From the IMG/VR virus record IMGVR_UViG_3300027852_000109, positions 1 through 36,761 of that record: a stretch of DNA of 36,761 nucleotides. The stretch is one strand, 5' to 3'. The notes beneath the pieces are model-generated. The model had not been told where the DNA came from, ran no database searches, and saw nothing but the letters and a program-made list of their open reading frames with translations. Both the position numbers and the translations under genes were made by a program. This stretch comes from a virus. Of this stretch, positions 30,001 to 36,761 are shown in pieces. Position 1 is the stretch's first letter. Every line of letters starts with the position of its first letter.

Positions 30001-30133
30001 ATTAAAAGGCATTCTATCTGGTGAGATAAAGAAAGGATTCGACAAGGTTCGAATTAGTAATGATAATTCTTCTGTTGGAAGCGCGGTTGCAAGAGCGTTG
30101 GCTGATGACAGATACACAAATAGATTCTTATAA
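27056..30133 (+). CDS. Tape measure protein
   Basis: 1025 residues, long and mostly helical. About 1-150 is a Lys/Glu coiled coil, 190-370 has the conserved tape measure region (ALEQMLSKGTVQAEELKKQL and GNVLPGSFEIMAKAVDKLNP), and 840-890 is hydrophobic (NTAVWATAVGR, VPIVLGIGALQAAAVLAQPI) as expected for the part that enters the host membrane. The end (GGRPEVIERKDGSLEMSSMA) is typical of tape measure C-termini. At about 0.15 nm per residue, a rule known for siphoviruses, it predicts a tail near 150 nm. Confidence 0.93.
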   Translation: MADKGAIDLVVSEAAFKQLDELKKDLKQIEKEIVSLSEKGLIGKDAFKGANKSSELKKALKEQRDVIASLEKAYKEMEKKQRAFIAEAEREAKAITKGNKERVKEADLIERNKKALAKQKAEVLGSVKSKGQLRRETTKLNKERVKEADRIWKNKKALDAQRKSALNAAKAQSGLTKRIGSFFKTLVAFDLARRGVQLFYDAIRNGFQALKDLESISLQFQYLVQDTREAAITQGFLANVSEELGVNLVDLSKSYLAFRKSAELANLSAEDSRIVFEEVTKAASLLGKSDAEIRNVQVALEQMLSKGTVQAEELKKQLGNVLPGSFEIMAKAVDKLNPDLDVTNAEFNKMLKAGKIIAADVLPEFSKQLTKAYGVENVDRIETMSTATIRLDNAFVSLVDNMNKGVSGFALGITTVINSMTQIINGLGLAFLDLDQIIEDRATKGYAEGVQSGIDGIAELTEEYGSLQAVIDSDIFRWNIAEEQKRIERLSTALEENKKEISELSWWTKNFSSTQGELEATQVQLNKAIAFSTGVIDEYTNAWEGANKETDKATEEEGNVHKFLEGTVGWLKEVIKFNNEKIQNSDNREVIAGIQEENKILEQQIGLLLEGSRVAKQYLNARSVGIVTELATGEKAYLDVVKDNTEALKKRQEASQDVTVIENTQKQIQLFGQLGTALQNNDFSSFATASAKSLQEFYDSIADTNPELAIYIQLLIDAEKAQKDLNDANANNEANLDAAASKTIEKLQILGMALDELTAIGSGLFDRRIQELETEMDKRQEAYDSQRALIEAEVGDEEAKQERLRQLDKQKEIDDKKIQKRIAKEKTKQAQLDKANALIQIAINTAVWATAVGRDSGLGGFVTVPIVLGIGALQAAAVLAQPIPKFKDGHLAGTHEGLALVNDGGRPEVIERKDGSLEMSSMANQLINMNKGDKVHKSFSSFANQNPDIGLDQVEGAKNLVTVKMNQQMIQGMKQNKIANDSLKGILSGEIKKGFDKVRISNDNSSVGSAVARALADDRYTNRFL

Positions 30134-32307
30134 TGGGAGTAAGCATACCACAAGCATACGATTTATTCGAGTATTCATTAAGTCATCCACAATACGGCAC
30201 TTTAATAGTTGAAGAGCCGATTGGATGGCAAAATGATTTAGTGAACATCAAGAGAAGTGAAAAGAACTTTTCTGTTGTCACTGTGTACAATCTAAACTTA
30301 GAATTCATTCTTAATGGTGCTGACTACCTGAGAAATGTTTACAAGGAATTTGGATTACAAGCACAAGTGAAACTAATCAAGCGTGTTGTTCATCCAACAG
30401 AGCAAGAAATAGTTATTCAGTACCAGTCGATCCTGGACGGATACTCTTATGAGCGTTCTGGTCAAAAGGTAAAGGTGAATACACTTGAGTCAGAAATCGT
30501 ATCTCAGATTAAAGGATATGGAAATGAGCAAGTTGAGATAAGCAGAACTGACTCCATATCTGGAGTTGACATTGGCAAGACTCCGGAAGTTAATACAGTA
30601 ATTGACGGTAAGCAAATTTTACGAGTTACAAAGTGGAATCAACAGAATGACACTCAGAAGCAAGAACTTGGTGGTTCAAACGACCTTGAGTCTATGGCTT
30701 TACTGATGGACGAAGTTGCTAATTCAGATACACAAGCATTTCCTCAAACAACGCAAAAAATTACTGATGGCGGATATGGTTTTCCGGGTGACGGAGTTAC
30801 TGGCAATATGTTCTATGCGATTGCAAAAGAGGATGTTGTAGTTTCTTTGGATATAAAAATGCCAAGAACATTAGTGACTGCTCATTACAATTTCAGTGAT
30901 AATATCGTATTAAATGGGTTGAAATACGTATCTGCAAACCTTTACCTATTTAGATTTGAGGACGAGTCTGATTTAGGAAGAGATCAGTATGAGTATAAAG
31001 GTCAAATTCTATTAGCAAGTCTTGAGGTTGACCCTGACTTGGATGGAAATACATATAAGGTATTGAAATACGATAGAAGGATATCGTCATTCCCAATAAA
31101 GAAGGGTGAGTCTTGGTGTTTAGGCATAAGAAGTGCATCCTACGGAAATAGTTATGATGTGAATTATGACTGGTCTGAGTTTGGATTCAGTATGGAAATG
31201 ACTCAGGATAGTTTCTTCGAGGCGAGTACAGTTAAAGTTACTCAGCCATTTGAATTGTTTGATAAGTTACTCAGGATAATGACTGGAAATACCGGTCTTC
31301 AATTAGTTTCTAATTATTTCGGAAGAACTGATTTAGGATATGATGAAGATGGAGAAGGAGCATATATGTGTATTGCCAATGGATTTAAAGCCAGAGGATT
31401 TAAAGATAAGCCAATTACAACATCTTGGGCGGATGCATTACAATCTTATTCAGCAATAAGAAACATATCATACGGAATTGAGACAAGAGGTCTTCAAGAG
31501 TTCGTTAGGATTGAGCCATTAGAATACTTCTTTCAAGAAGGAACTCTCAGGTTTGATAGGGTGGTAAATTCTAATGACATTAAAATCAGTGTTGAGAATC
31601 AGTACTCTTATTCTGGAATTGAGATAGGAGCTGCGAAAGGTGGTGACGAGTACAAAGAGGCGGTAGGTCTTGATGAACCAAACGGAAAAGGAACTTGGAC
31701 GACTCCATTATCCAGAGCGGAAGGTAATTACTCAAAAGTTTCTAAATACAGACTTGACATGACTGGGTTTGAATTCGCAAGAAGAAAGCCTGAGTATGAC
31801 TATGGAACTGAGGATACAGATTATGATTCTGACGTATTTGTTCTTGACCTAAAACCTGACCCAAGTTCGTCTTCATATTTGCAAAGAAAATGGCAAGATG
31901 ACTTTTCAGAAGAGCCAAGAGGCATCTATTCTCCTGAGACTGCAACGAATTTGAGATTTTCACCAAGACAATTATTTAAGCAACATGAGTGGTTTATAAA
32001 AAATTGTTTAGTATCCTACCCAACATTAGAAGTGAAATATGGTTCTATTATAGGAAATGATACTTTGTCACTTGATGGTGAAGGAACTAAAGACCCTTTC
32101 TTAATTGGAGAAATGGCTCGTCATCAGTTTCAAAATTTAACGATAGAGTGGAAGTATGATACTGACTATGAGTTAGAACAGAAAATATTAGATAACATTT
32201 ACGGAGTATTTGAGATAACTGACGAGCGAGGTTTAACCTACAGAATTAGATTATTTGATTTCAAAGAAGGTAAATATAAAGGACTTATTATAAATGGCAT
32301 TCAGTAA
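30133..32307 (+). CDS. Tail tip/baseplate protein
   Basis: 724 residues starting in TAATG with the tape measure gene. Beta-rich throughout with little helix. It lies where siphoviruses keep the distal tail and tail-associated hub proteins. The first part (LFEYSLSHPQYGTLIVEEPI) resembles a hub-like domain in outline only. A middle domain (about 225-360) with GYGFPGDGVTGNMFYAIAKE looks like a carbohydrate-binding beta sandwich inserted in the hub. Assignment by gene order. Confidence 0.68.
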   Translation: MGVSIPQAYDLFEYSLSHPQYGTLIVEEPIGWQNDLVNIKRSEKNFSVVTVYNLNLEFILNGADYLRNVYKEFGLQAQVKLIKRVVHPTEQEIVIQYQSILDGYSYERSGQKVKVNTLESEIVSQIKGYGNEQVEISRTDSISGVDIGKTPEVNTVIDGKQILRVTKWNQQNDTQKQELGGSNDLESMALLMDEVANSDTQAFPQTTQKITDGGYGFPGDGVTGNMFYAIAKEDVVVSLDIKMPRTLVTAHYNFSDNIVLNGLKYVSANLYLFRFEDESDLGRDQYEYKGQILLASLEVDPDLDGNTYKVLKYDRRISSFPIKKGESWCLGIRSASYGNSYDVNYDWSEFGFSMEMTQDSFFEASTVKVTQPFELFDKLLRIMTGNTGLQLVSNYFGRTDLGYDEDGEGAYMCIANGFKARGFKDKPITTSWADALQSYSAIRNISYGIETRGLQEFVRIEPLEYFFQEGTLRFDRVVNSNDIKISVENQYSYSGIEIGAAKGGDEYKEAVGLDEPNGKGTWTTPLSRAEGNYSKVSKYRLDMTGFEFARRKPEYDYGTEDTDYDSDVFVLDLKPDPSSSSYLQRKWQDDFSEEPRGIYSPETATNLRFSPRQLFKQHEWFIKNCLVSYPTLEVKYGSIIGNDTLSLDGEGTKDPFLIGEMARHQFQNLTIEWKYDTDYELEQKILDNIYGVFEITDERGLTYRIRLFDFKEGKYKGLIINGIQ

Positions 32308-34300
32308 AATAGATTTAATATTCTCAAGGAAGGTTGAGATAGGTGAGTCAATAACGTTTACGTTTAGAGACTTGGACATACCGGGCAGTGACATCTTGTC
32401 AGACATGACTTGTCAGTTTGTTCGTCAGGGAAAGGATCAGTTCGCGGTAGCCACTGTTAACGAACTTCATGTTAGTTTGCTTAACTATTTTGACGCATTC
32501 ACTGTTGATTACAATTCAACCAACAAGTTCAAGTTAGCTGCGGGATACCAAGTACTTACAATTACGGCTGAGAAGTCCAATATGGAATTCTTAAACTTTA
32601 GTTCCAATGCGGGGGTTACTGCCGATATTACTAACGAACCTCAAGTACCAACTTTCAAATTAGACTCTCTGGCTTATGGTCAGGCGAGTGCTAACTTTTG
32701 TGATAATGTTCGAGTTATTGTTGACACTACATCTCCAATGGTTGGAATATCCTCACCGGTATTCGATAATGCAATTAACAATTCTCATTATGAGTTTGAT
32801 TGGGTTAGAGGCGCGACTGTATTTTTGAGAGTTTATGATGACAATTCTGAGATTGTTCAAATAATAAACACTCCGGCATTCCTGATAGAACCGACTGTAG
32901 CAATTACATCTACTCCAACCGGAGCGAATGTAACTGTTTCTCAGCAAACCAATTTATCTGGAAATTTATACTCTTTGGATAACATCACATTCCAGAACTC
33001 AAATGTGTTTTTTGGTATCTTACCAGGATCATACACTGCTTATGTGAAAGATGTCTATGGATGTACTAAGCAAAAGGCATTTACTGTAACTGAATTTGAA
33101 GAGGGTACTGTTCCAACGATTCCAGTTGCGTTTATTTCGAATACAAACTCTTTAAGATTTAAAACTAATGAAGCGTGGGATAACCTTACTGTCTACAAGA
33201 ACGATGAAAATACTTTATCATCCGAGGAAAAAGTATCACTTGCTTATCCTTACATACAAAAGTATCAAAATACGGATGTGGTACGGACGCAACTCAAAAC
33301 GAATTACGATACACTCACTGGGAAAGTCACAGACTGTGATGGAAATATCTCACCAATCCTCTTCCACCAATTAACAAATAATCTGGATAAGGTTGACAAA
33401 CGTGACGGTATTGGGTATACGTTCACCGATGGTACTGACCGTTTTGGGTATTACTTTCAGAGTGGCAACACTTATGACCCGACTCAGAATCCTATCAACA
33501 TTGTTAATGGTACTTATGAGTTATTTGGAAAGACTCCATCTTGGGCAAAGGTAGGTCAATACGTGTCTGTCAATGGCGGAGCATACTATCAAGTGATTGA
33601 TGTTGTTTATGTAGCTGCAATTCAATCCGATGTGATTGTGATTAGTTCTGCATTAACTGACGGAACTCAGATTCTTCAAGCGACTTACAATGTATTCAAT
33701 TGGGATGCATACGAGTTTGATATAGATATGGGTTCTTTTCAAAATGAAAGAATACAGATAGAGGTTACTTTCGAAGATTCAAACGGAGAGTTTCCGACTG
33801 TAGTTAAGACATCTGAGTTTATTGAGACTTACGATTTGCTTGATGATTTTATAACAATTCAAGCTACCAATTCGTTTAACAACGAGATTGTTTATCAGGA
33901 AGGTATGACTCACTTGTTGAGATTACCATTTGATTCATTTGGTTCAAGTTCTGAATCAGAATTGGAAGTTGAGAAAACTGACCAGTACGTTTACAGTTTA
34001 GATGCCAAGTCTTACATAAAAAAGACAATCGTGTTTAATTACTTGTCAACTAAGATGGAGCAGAAGGTAAGACAGATAATGTCTCTTGATGAAATAAAAA
34101 TGAATGGTCTTGGATATACTGTAGAATCGATGGAAGAGCCTGAGAGACTCGGTGTTACGAACCTATACAAATTAACTGTTGTTCTTTATGAAGTTGGTGA
34201 GAAGCCAGAAGGAACTCTTGTTGATACGAATGTTGACCTTGACATAGTTGATGTTCCGGCACTAATTGTTAATAATGATGAATTTATAAAATACCAATAA
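32294..34300 (+). CDS. Tail tip protein with SprB-like repeat domain
   Basis: 668 residues, overlapping the previous gene by 14 bases. Beta-rich. Residues about 200-268 read like one repeat of the flavobacterial gliding adhesin SprB: G-N-L-Y-S-L-D-N-I-T-F-Q-N-S, then G-I-L-P-G-S-Y-T-A-Y-V-K-D, then Y-G-C-T. The first 190 residues and the last 200 are other beta domains. A role in attachment to the host surface is likely; a receptor cannot be named. Confidence 0.68.
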   Translation: MAFSKIDLIFSRKVEIGESITFTFRDLDIPGSDILSDMTCQFVRQGKDQFAVATVNELHVSLLNYFDAFTVDYNSTNKFKLAAGYQVLTITAEKSNMEFLNFSSNAGVTADITNEPQVPTFKLDSLAYGQASANFCDNVRVIVDTTSPMVGISSPVFDNAINNSHYEFDWVRGATVFLRVYDDNSEIVQIINTPAFLIEPTVAITSTPTGANVTVSQQTNLSGNLYSLDNITFQNSNVFFGILPGSYTAYVKDVYGCTKQKAFTVTEFEEGTVPTIPVAFISNTNSLRFKTNEAWDNLTVYKNDENTLSSEEKVSLAYPYIQKYQNTDVVRTQLKTNYDTLTGKVTDCDGNISPILFHQLTNNLDKVDKRDGIGYTFTDGTDRFGYYFQSGNTYDPTQNPINIVNGTYELFGKTPSWAKVGQYVSVNGGAYYQVIDVVYVAAIQSDVIVISSALTDGTQILQATYNVFNWDAYEFDIDMGSFQNERIQIEVTFEDSNGEFPTVVKTSEFIETYDLLDDFITIQATNSFNNEIVYQEGMTHLLRLPFDSFGSSSESELEVEKTDQYVYSLDAKSYIKKTIVFNYLSTKMEQKVRQIMSLDEIKMNGLGYTVESMEEPERLGVTNLYKLTVVLYEVGEKPEGTLVDTNVDLDIVDVPALIVNNDEFIKYQ

Positions 34301-34303
34301 GAA

Positions 34304-35836
34304 ATGGCTCAAATAGATGAAGTATACAAAATAGCGTTAGAGAACAGAACTGCGCTTAACACGATAAAAGATTTATCGAAAGAGACTGATGACTTTAGTG
34401 ATGCGGGAACTCTTCTTGACACTGACGGATTGAGAGTAGTGAGAAATGGACAATCATTAAAAACCACTGTTGCAGAAGTTAAGTCTGCATCAGGTGGTGG
34501 TGATGATAACGTACAATCTGACTGGCTTAATGCTGACGGAGCTGCTGACGAGTTTATAAAGAATAAACCTACAAAACTTTCTGATTTTGAGAACGATATT
34601 GAGAGTGAAGTATCTGCTGATGCTTACTCAAATCTTGATACCGGTCTTATTACTGGTGGTGTGGTTACTATAAATAGTGGAGACAATACCAAGTTTGATG
34701 TTAGTGCCGGAACTGGAGTATTGATAGATTGGACTGACCCACTTAATCCAAAGAGAGATTTGCTTTCTTGGAACTCATTTACTGCTGAGGCAGTACCAGA
34801 CATTAGCGAACCTTTTACTTCGCTATACATTGGAAGTGGAGCTGCTTTAATTAAGGTGTCAGGAGTACTGTCTACTCCAGAGACTAGACGTACAAGAATA
34901 GAGTTGCAGGTTGTTGAACACGCTAATGGATTTTTCATATCCAACGTTGCGGGTTCTTCTCGTCCGGCTTACCAAGTTGTTGATTCAATATTAGATTATC
35001 TTGATTTCAATGGAAACTTGAACAGAGGAAACATTGCAGAGCCAAACGGTGCTAACTTGTTTCTAAACAAGACTGCGGGAGAAACTTGTAGTCCATTTAT
35101 AAACAGAAAGAATAGCTTACAGAATCCTACGATCCTGGCTAACGCATCTTTAACTGCTCTTGACTTCTTTTATATGTACAGAGATGGGGTTGGTGGATTC
35201 AATATTGTTCCGGCAAGTGAGATTAATCCTAATTTTTGGGATGATGGAACTGGGGTTTTGAATGCCATGACAAATCAAGAGTTTTCTGTACAGAGGTTTT
35301 ATTACATTGGTGGAACAAACCAAGTATTTGTAACTTATGGTCAACAAGAATATCAGTCGTTAGAAGAGGCGTCACAAAGTATATGGGGCGAGAATCCTGA
35401 GTTGTCAACTCTTGTTAATGTAGCTACTTTCACAACGGCAATAGTTGTCAAGGATAATACAAATGACCTGACAGATACGGATGATGCTGAGTTTGTGGAT
35501 ATCACAATACCGGGTGCGGGTGGTGGCTCTGGTGGTGGTGGTGGCGATATGAATAAAGCCGACTACGACACATTAAATACTGGCAACTCCGTAGATACTG
35601 CTCAGTCATTAAACGGATTCACAGAAGCTGACTTTGTTCTTATTGATGAATTCTCTTTTGATGTAGAGAAAAGAGTTTCAAAATATCCGGGCAATGTCGC
35701 CGCAAGTTTAGAAGTTAATGATATGATTGTCAACTATTGGTGGAATACAACATTGTTCATAAAACAAGCGCAATACAATGGTGGAGATGATACTTTATTA
35801 GCTTCTTACACAATTATTGACTCAATTGAATATTAA
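34304..35836 (+). CDS. Tail fibre-like protein
   Basis: 510 residues. The N-terminal helix (MAQIDEVYKIALENRTALNT) is the kind of virion-attachment coiled coil found at the start of fibres; this is followed by a glycine-rich hinge SGGGDDN, long beta-rich parts with LSDFENDIES (a motif common in fibre proteins), and a second hinge (GAGGGSGGGGGD, about 406-417) before a C-terminal domain of about 90 residues. The layout suggests a flexible host-binding fibre. No intramolecular chaperone domain was seen. Confidence 0.72.
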   Translation: MAQIDEVYKIALENRTALNTIKDLSKETDDFSDAGTLLDTDGLRVVRNGQSLKTTVAEVKSASGGGDDNVQSDWLNADGAADEFIKNKPTKLSDFENDIESEVSADAYSNLDTGLITGGVVTINSGDNTKFDVSAGTGVLIDWTDPLNPKRDLLSWNSFTAEAVPDISEPFTSLYIGSGAALIKVSGVLSTPETRRTRIELQVVEHANGFFISNVAGSSRPAYQVVDSILDYLDFNGNLNRGNIAEPNGANLFLNKTAGETCSPFINRKNSLQNPTILANASLTALDFFYMYRDGVGGFNIVPASEINPNFWDDGTGVLNAMTNQEFSVQRFYYIGGTNQVFVTYGQQEYQSLEEASQSIWGENPELSTLVNVATFTTAIVVKDNTNDLTDTDDAEFVDITIPGAGGGSGGGGGDMNKADYDTLNTGNSVDTAQSLNGFTEADFVLIDEFSFDVEKRVSKYPGNVAASLEVNDMIVNYWWNTTLFIKQAQYNGGDDTLLASYTIIDSIEY

Positions 35837-35869
35837 AAACATATATTAGCACAAATTAAATTTATAAAG

Positions 35870-36761
35870 ATGAAAAAAATATTTGCATTATTATTGATAC
35901 TTGCCTCAACTACAATGTTTGGGCAAGTAATCGTTCACAATCAACCGGTCAGATTAAAGGAAGTTCCTTTGGGTACTCAGGCTGATAGTTTGGTTATTAT
36001 TGATGGGGTAGGGAATTTGAAACACATACCTATTTCCGACATTCAAATCTCTCCTGAGGTAGCAATTATCTCTAAAGACGAAGGAAACGGTGAGACATTC
36101 TATCCACAAACCTATCCAAGAGATTTCACTGGAATTGGTGGTGCGGGAGCATTGGACTTATCTTACGCTGATGGTCTTTCAGGTGGATTTGGAACTGACT
36201 ACGGTGGTATAGGTTCTCAGTCATTGACAATGGGTTATAATAACCAAAATCAAGGATACGGAGCGTTCCTAATTGGTGAAGAGAATAGAACCACTACAAC
36301 TGGTACTTATGGATTTAATATGGGTTATGCAAATGTAATGGGTGGATACTTATCATTTGCTCATGGTGTAGAAAATAATGTTTCTGCAAATTATAGTTTT
36401 GTTGTAGGTAATTCGAACGATCTTTTAAATGGCGGAGCAAACATAATGTTGGGTACTGCATTGCAGAGTTCTGTAACTCAGGTTGATAAGACTGTTTTCT
36501 TAGGGGTTAATAATATTCAACCGGCTGACTATTCACCCGGAAATAATTTAATTATGATTGTTGGTAACGGAGATGTGACTGAAAATCAAGGTTCGTTCAC
36601 AAGAGGTGTATCTTCTGATGCAATGAGAATTTGGAAGTCAGGTCTTGTTGAAGCACCGAGTTTAACAAACGTCTTGATTGATGCTGATGATGATGCATTA
36701 ATAACTAAAAGATATTTCGATGCAAATAAAGGTGCTTCTCTTGTTCAAGGGAATTGGAAAT
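35870..36761 (+). CDS. Signal-peptide fibre-like protein with YadA-head-like repeats, cut by window edge
   Basis: The frame opens with ATG at 35870 and stays open to the edge (297 codons). Residues 1-19 (MKKIFALLLILASTTMFGQ) are a classical Bacteroidota signal peptide, basic start, hydrophobic core, cleavage after FGQ. Residues 115-182 contain about five 14-16 residue repeats with the YadA/Hia-head rhythm (GSQSLTMGYNNQ, YGAFLIGEEN, TYGFNMGYANVM, YLSFAHGVEN, YSFVVGNSN). Near 275-285 ALITKRYFDAN resembles the fibre-end motif TKEYVD. A spacer of 33 bases separates it from the fibre gene. A secreted phage fibre relative is unusual. Confidence 0.75.
   Translation, partial: MKKIFALLLILASTTMFGQVIVHNQPVRLKEVPLGTQADSLVIIDGVGNLKHIPISDIQISPEVAIISKDEGNGETFYPQTYPRDFTGIGGAGALDLSYADGLSGGFGTDYGGIGSQSLTMGYNNQNQGYGAFLIGEENRTTTTGTYGFNMGYANVMGGYLSFAHGVENNVSANYSFVVGNSNDLLNGGANIMLGTALQSSVTQVDKTVFLGVNNIQPADYSPGNNLIMIVGNGDVTENQGSFTRGVSSDAMRIWKSGLVEAPSLTNVLIDADDDALITKRYFDANKGASLVQGNWK

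Noticed and set aside
1-36761. CRISPR array, insertion sequence or integrase
   Set aside because: No regularly spaced repeat-spacer pattern, no transposase or recombinase motifs and no terminal inverted repeats were seen.

Overview
The window reads as one continuous stretch of a tailed double-stranded DNA phage (or provirus) that infects a member of the Bacteroidota, most likely a flavobacterium. The evidence is the strong AT-richness, promoters of the Bacteroidota type (TTTG, about 19-21 bases, TAnnTTTG), A-rich rather than Shine-Dalgarno leaders, a tail protein with a domain like the repeats of flavobacterial gliding adhesins, and hypothetical proteins typical of Bacteroidota phages (DUF2693-like, DUF1508-like). 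No integrase, repressor pair, DNA polymerase, holin-endolysin pair, tRNA or CRISPR array was recognised, so lifestyle is undecided. Both ends cut through genes.

Layout. Positions 1-15.5 kb hold about 40 tightly packed genes, all on the minus strand, mostly joined by TAATG or ATGA overlaps. Many are small and unrecognised. The recognisable ones form a replication and recombination set: a protein with a DnaA domain IV-like DNA-binding region, a VRR-NUC nuclease, an SF2 helicase, a degenerate metallophosphoesterase, a PD-(D/E)XK exonuclease, an SSB with the acidic DDMPF tail, an SF3 helicase of the primase/plasmid type, an XRE-like HTH protein and a C5 cytosine methyltransferase with an N-terminal zinc ribbon. 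The SSB sits in its own unit: consensus promoter, highly structured leader, a 148-residue protein, SSB, terminator.

Positions 15.5-18.07 kb are the control region. It holds two almost identical leftward promoters about 1.9 kb apart. One makes a roughly 280-base structured leader in front of the long early operon. The other drives a self-contained unit (GP88-like protein, 34-residue membrane peptide, terminator). Between them is an AT-rich non-coding stretch with three families of repeats: 11-bp phased GTAACAAA iterons, two 78-bp direct repeats, and two TTAGACAAGCCTAA repeats. This is the best candidate for the replication origin. A 20-bp direct repeat lies just before the late genes.

Positions 18.07-36.76 kb are late genes on the plus strand in canonical siphovirus order: small and large terminase, portal, prohead protease, HK97-type major capsid protein, head-tail connectors, major tail protein with an Ig-like domain, a strong terminator, two genes in the chaperone position, a 1025-residue tape measure protein, tail tip proteins, a fibre-like protein, and a truncated protein that has a cleavable-type signal peptide followed by YadA-head-like repeats.

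The points most worth a second look are the structured leader RNAs that start at the early promoters, the repeat-rich control region, the isolated GP88-like/membrane-peptide unit, and the signal peptide on a fibre-like protein.
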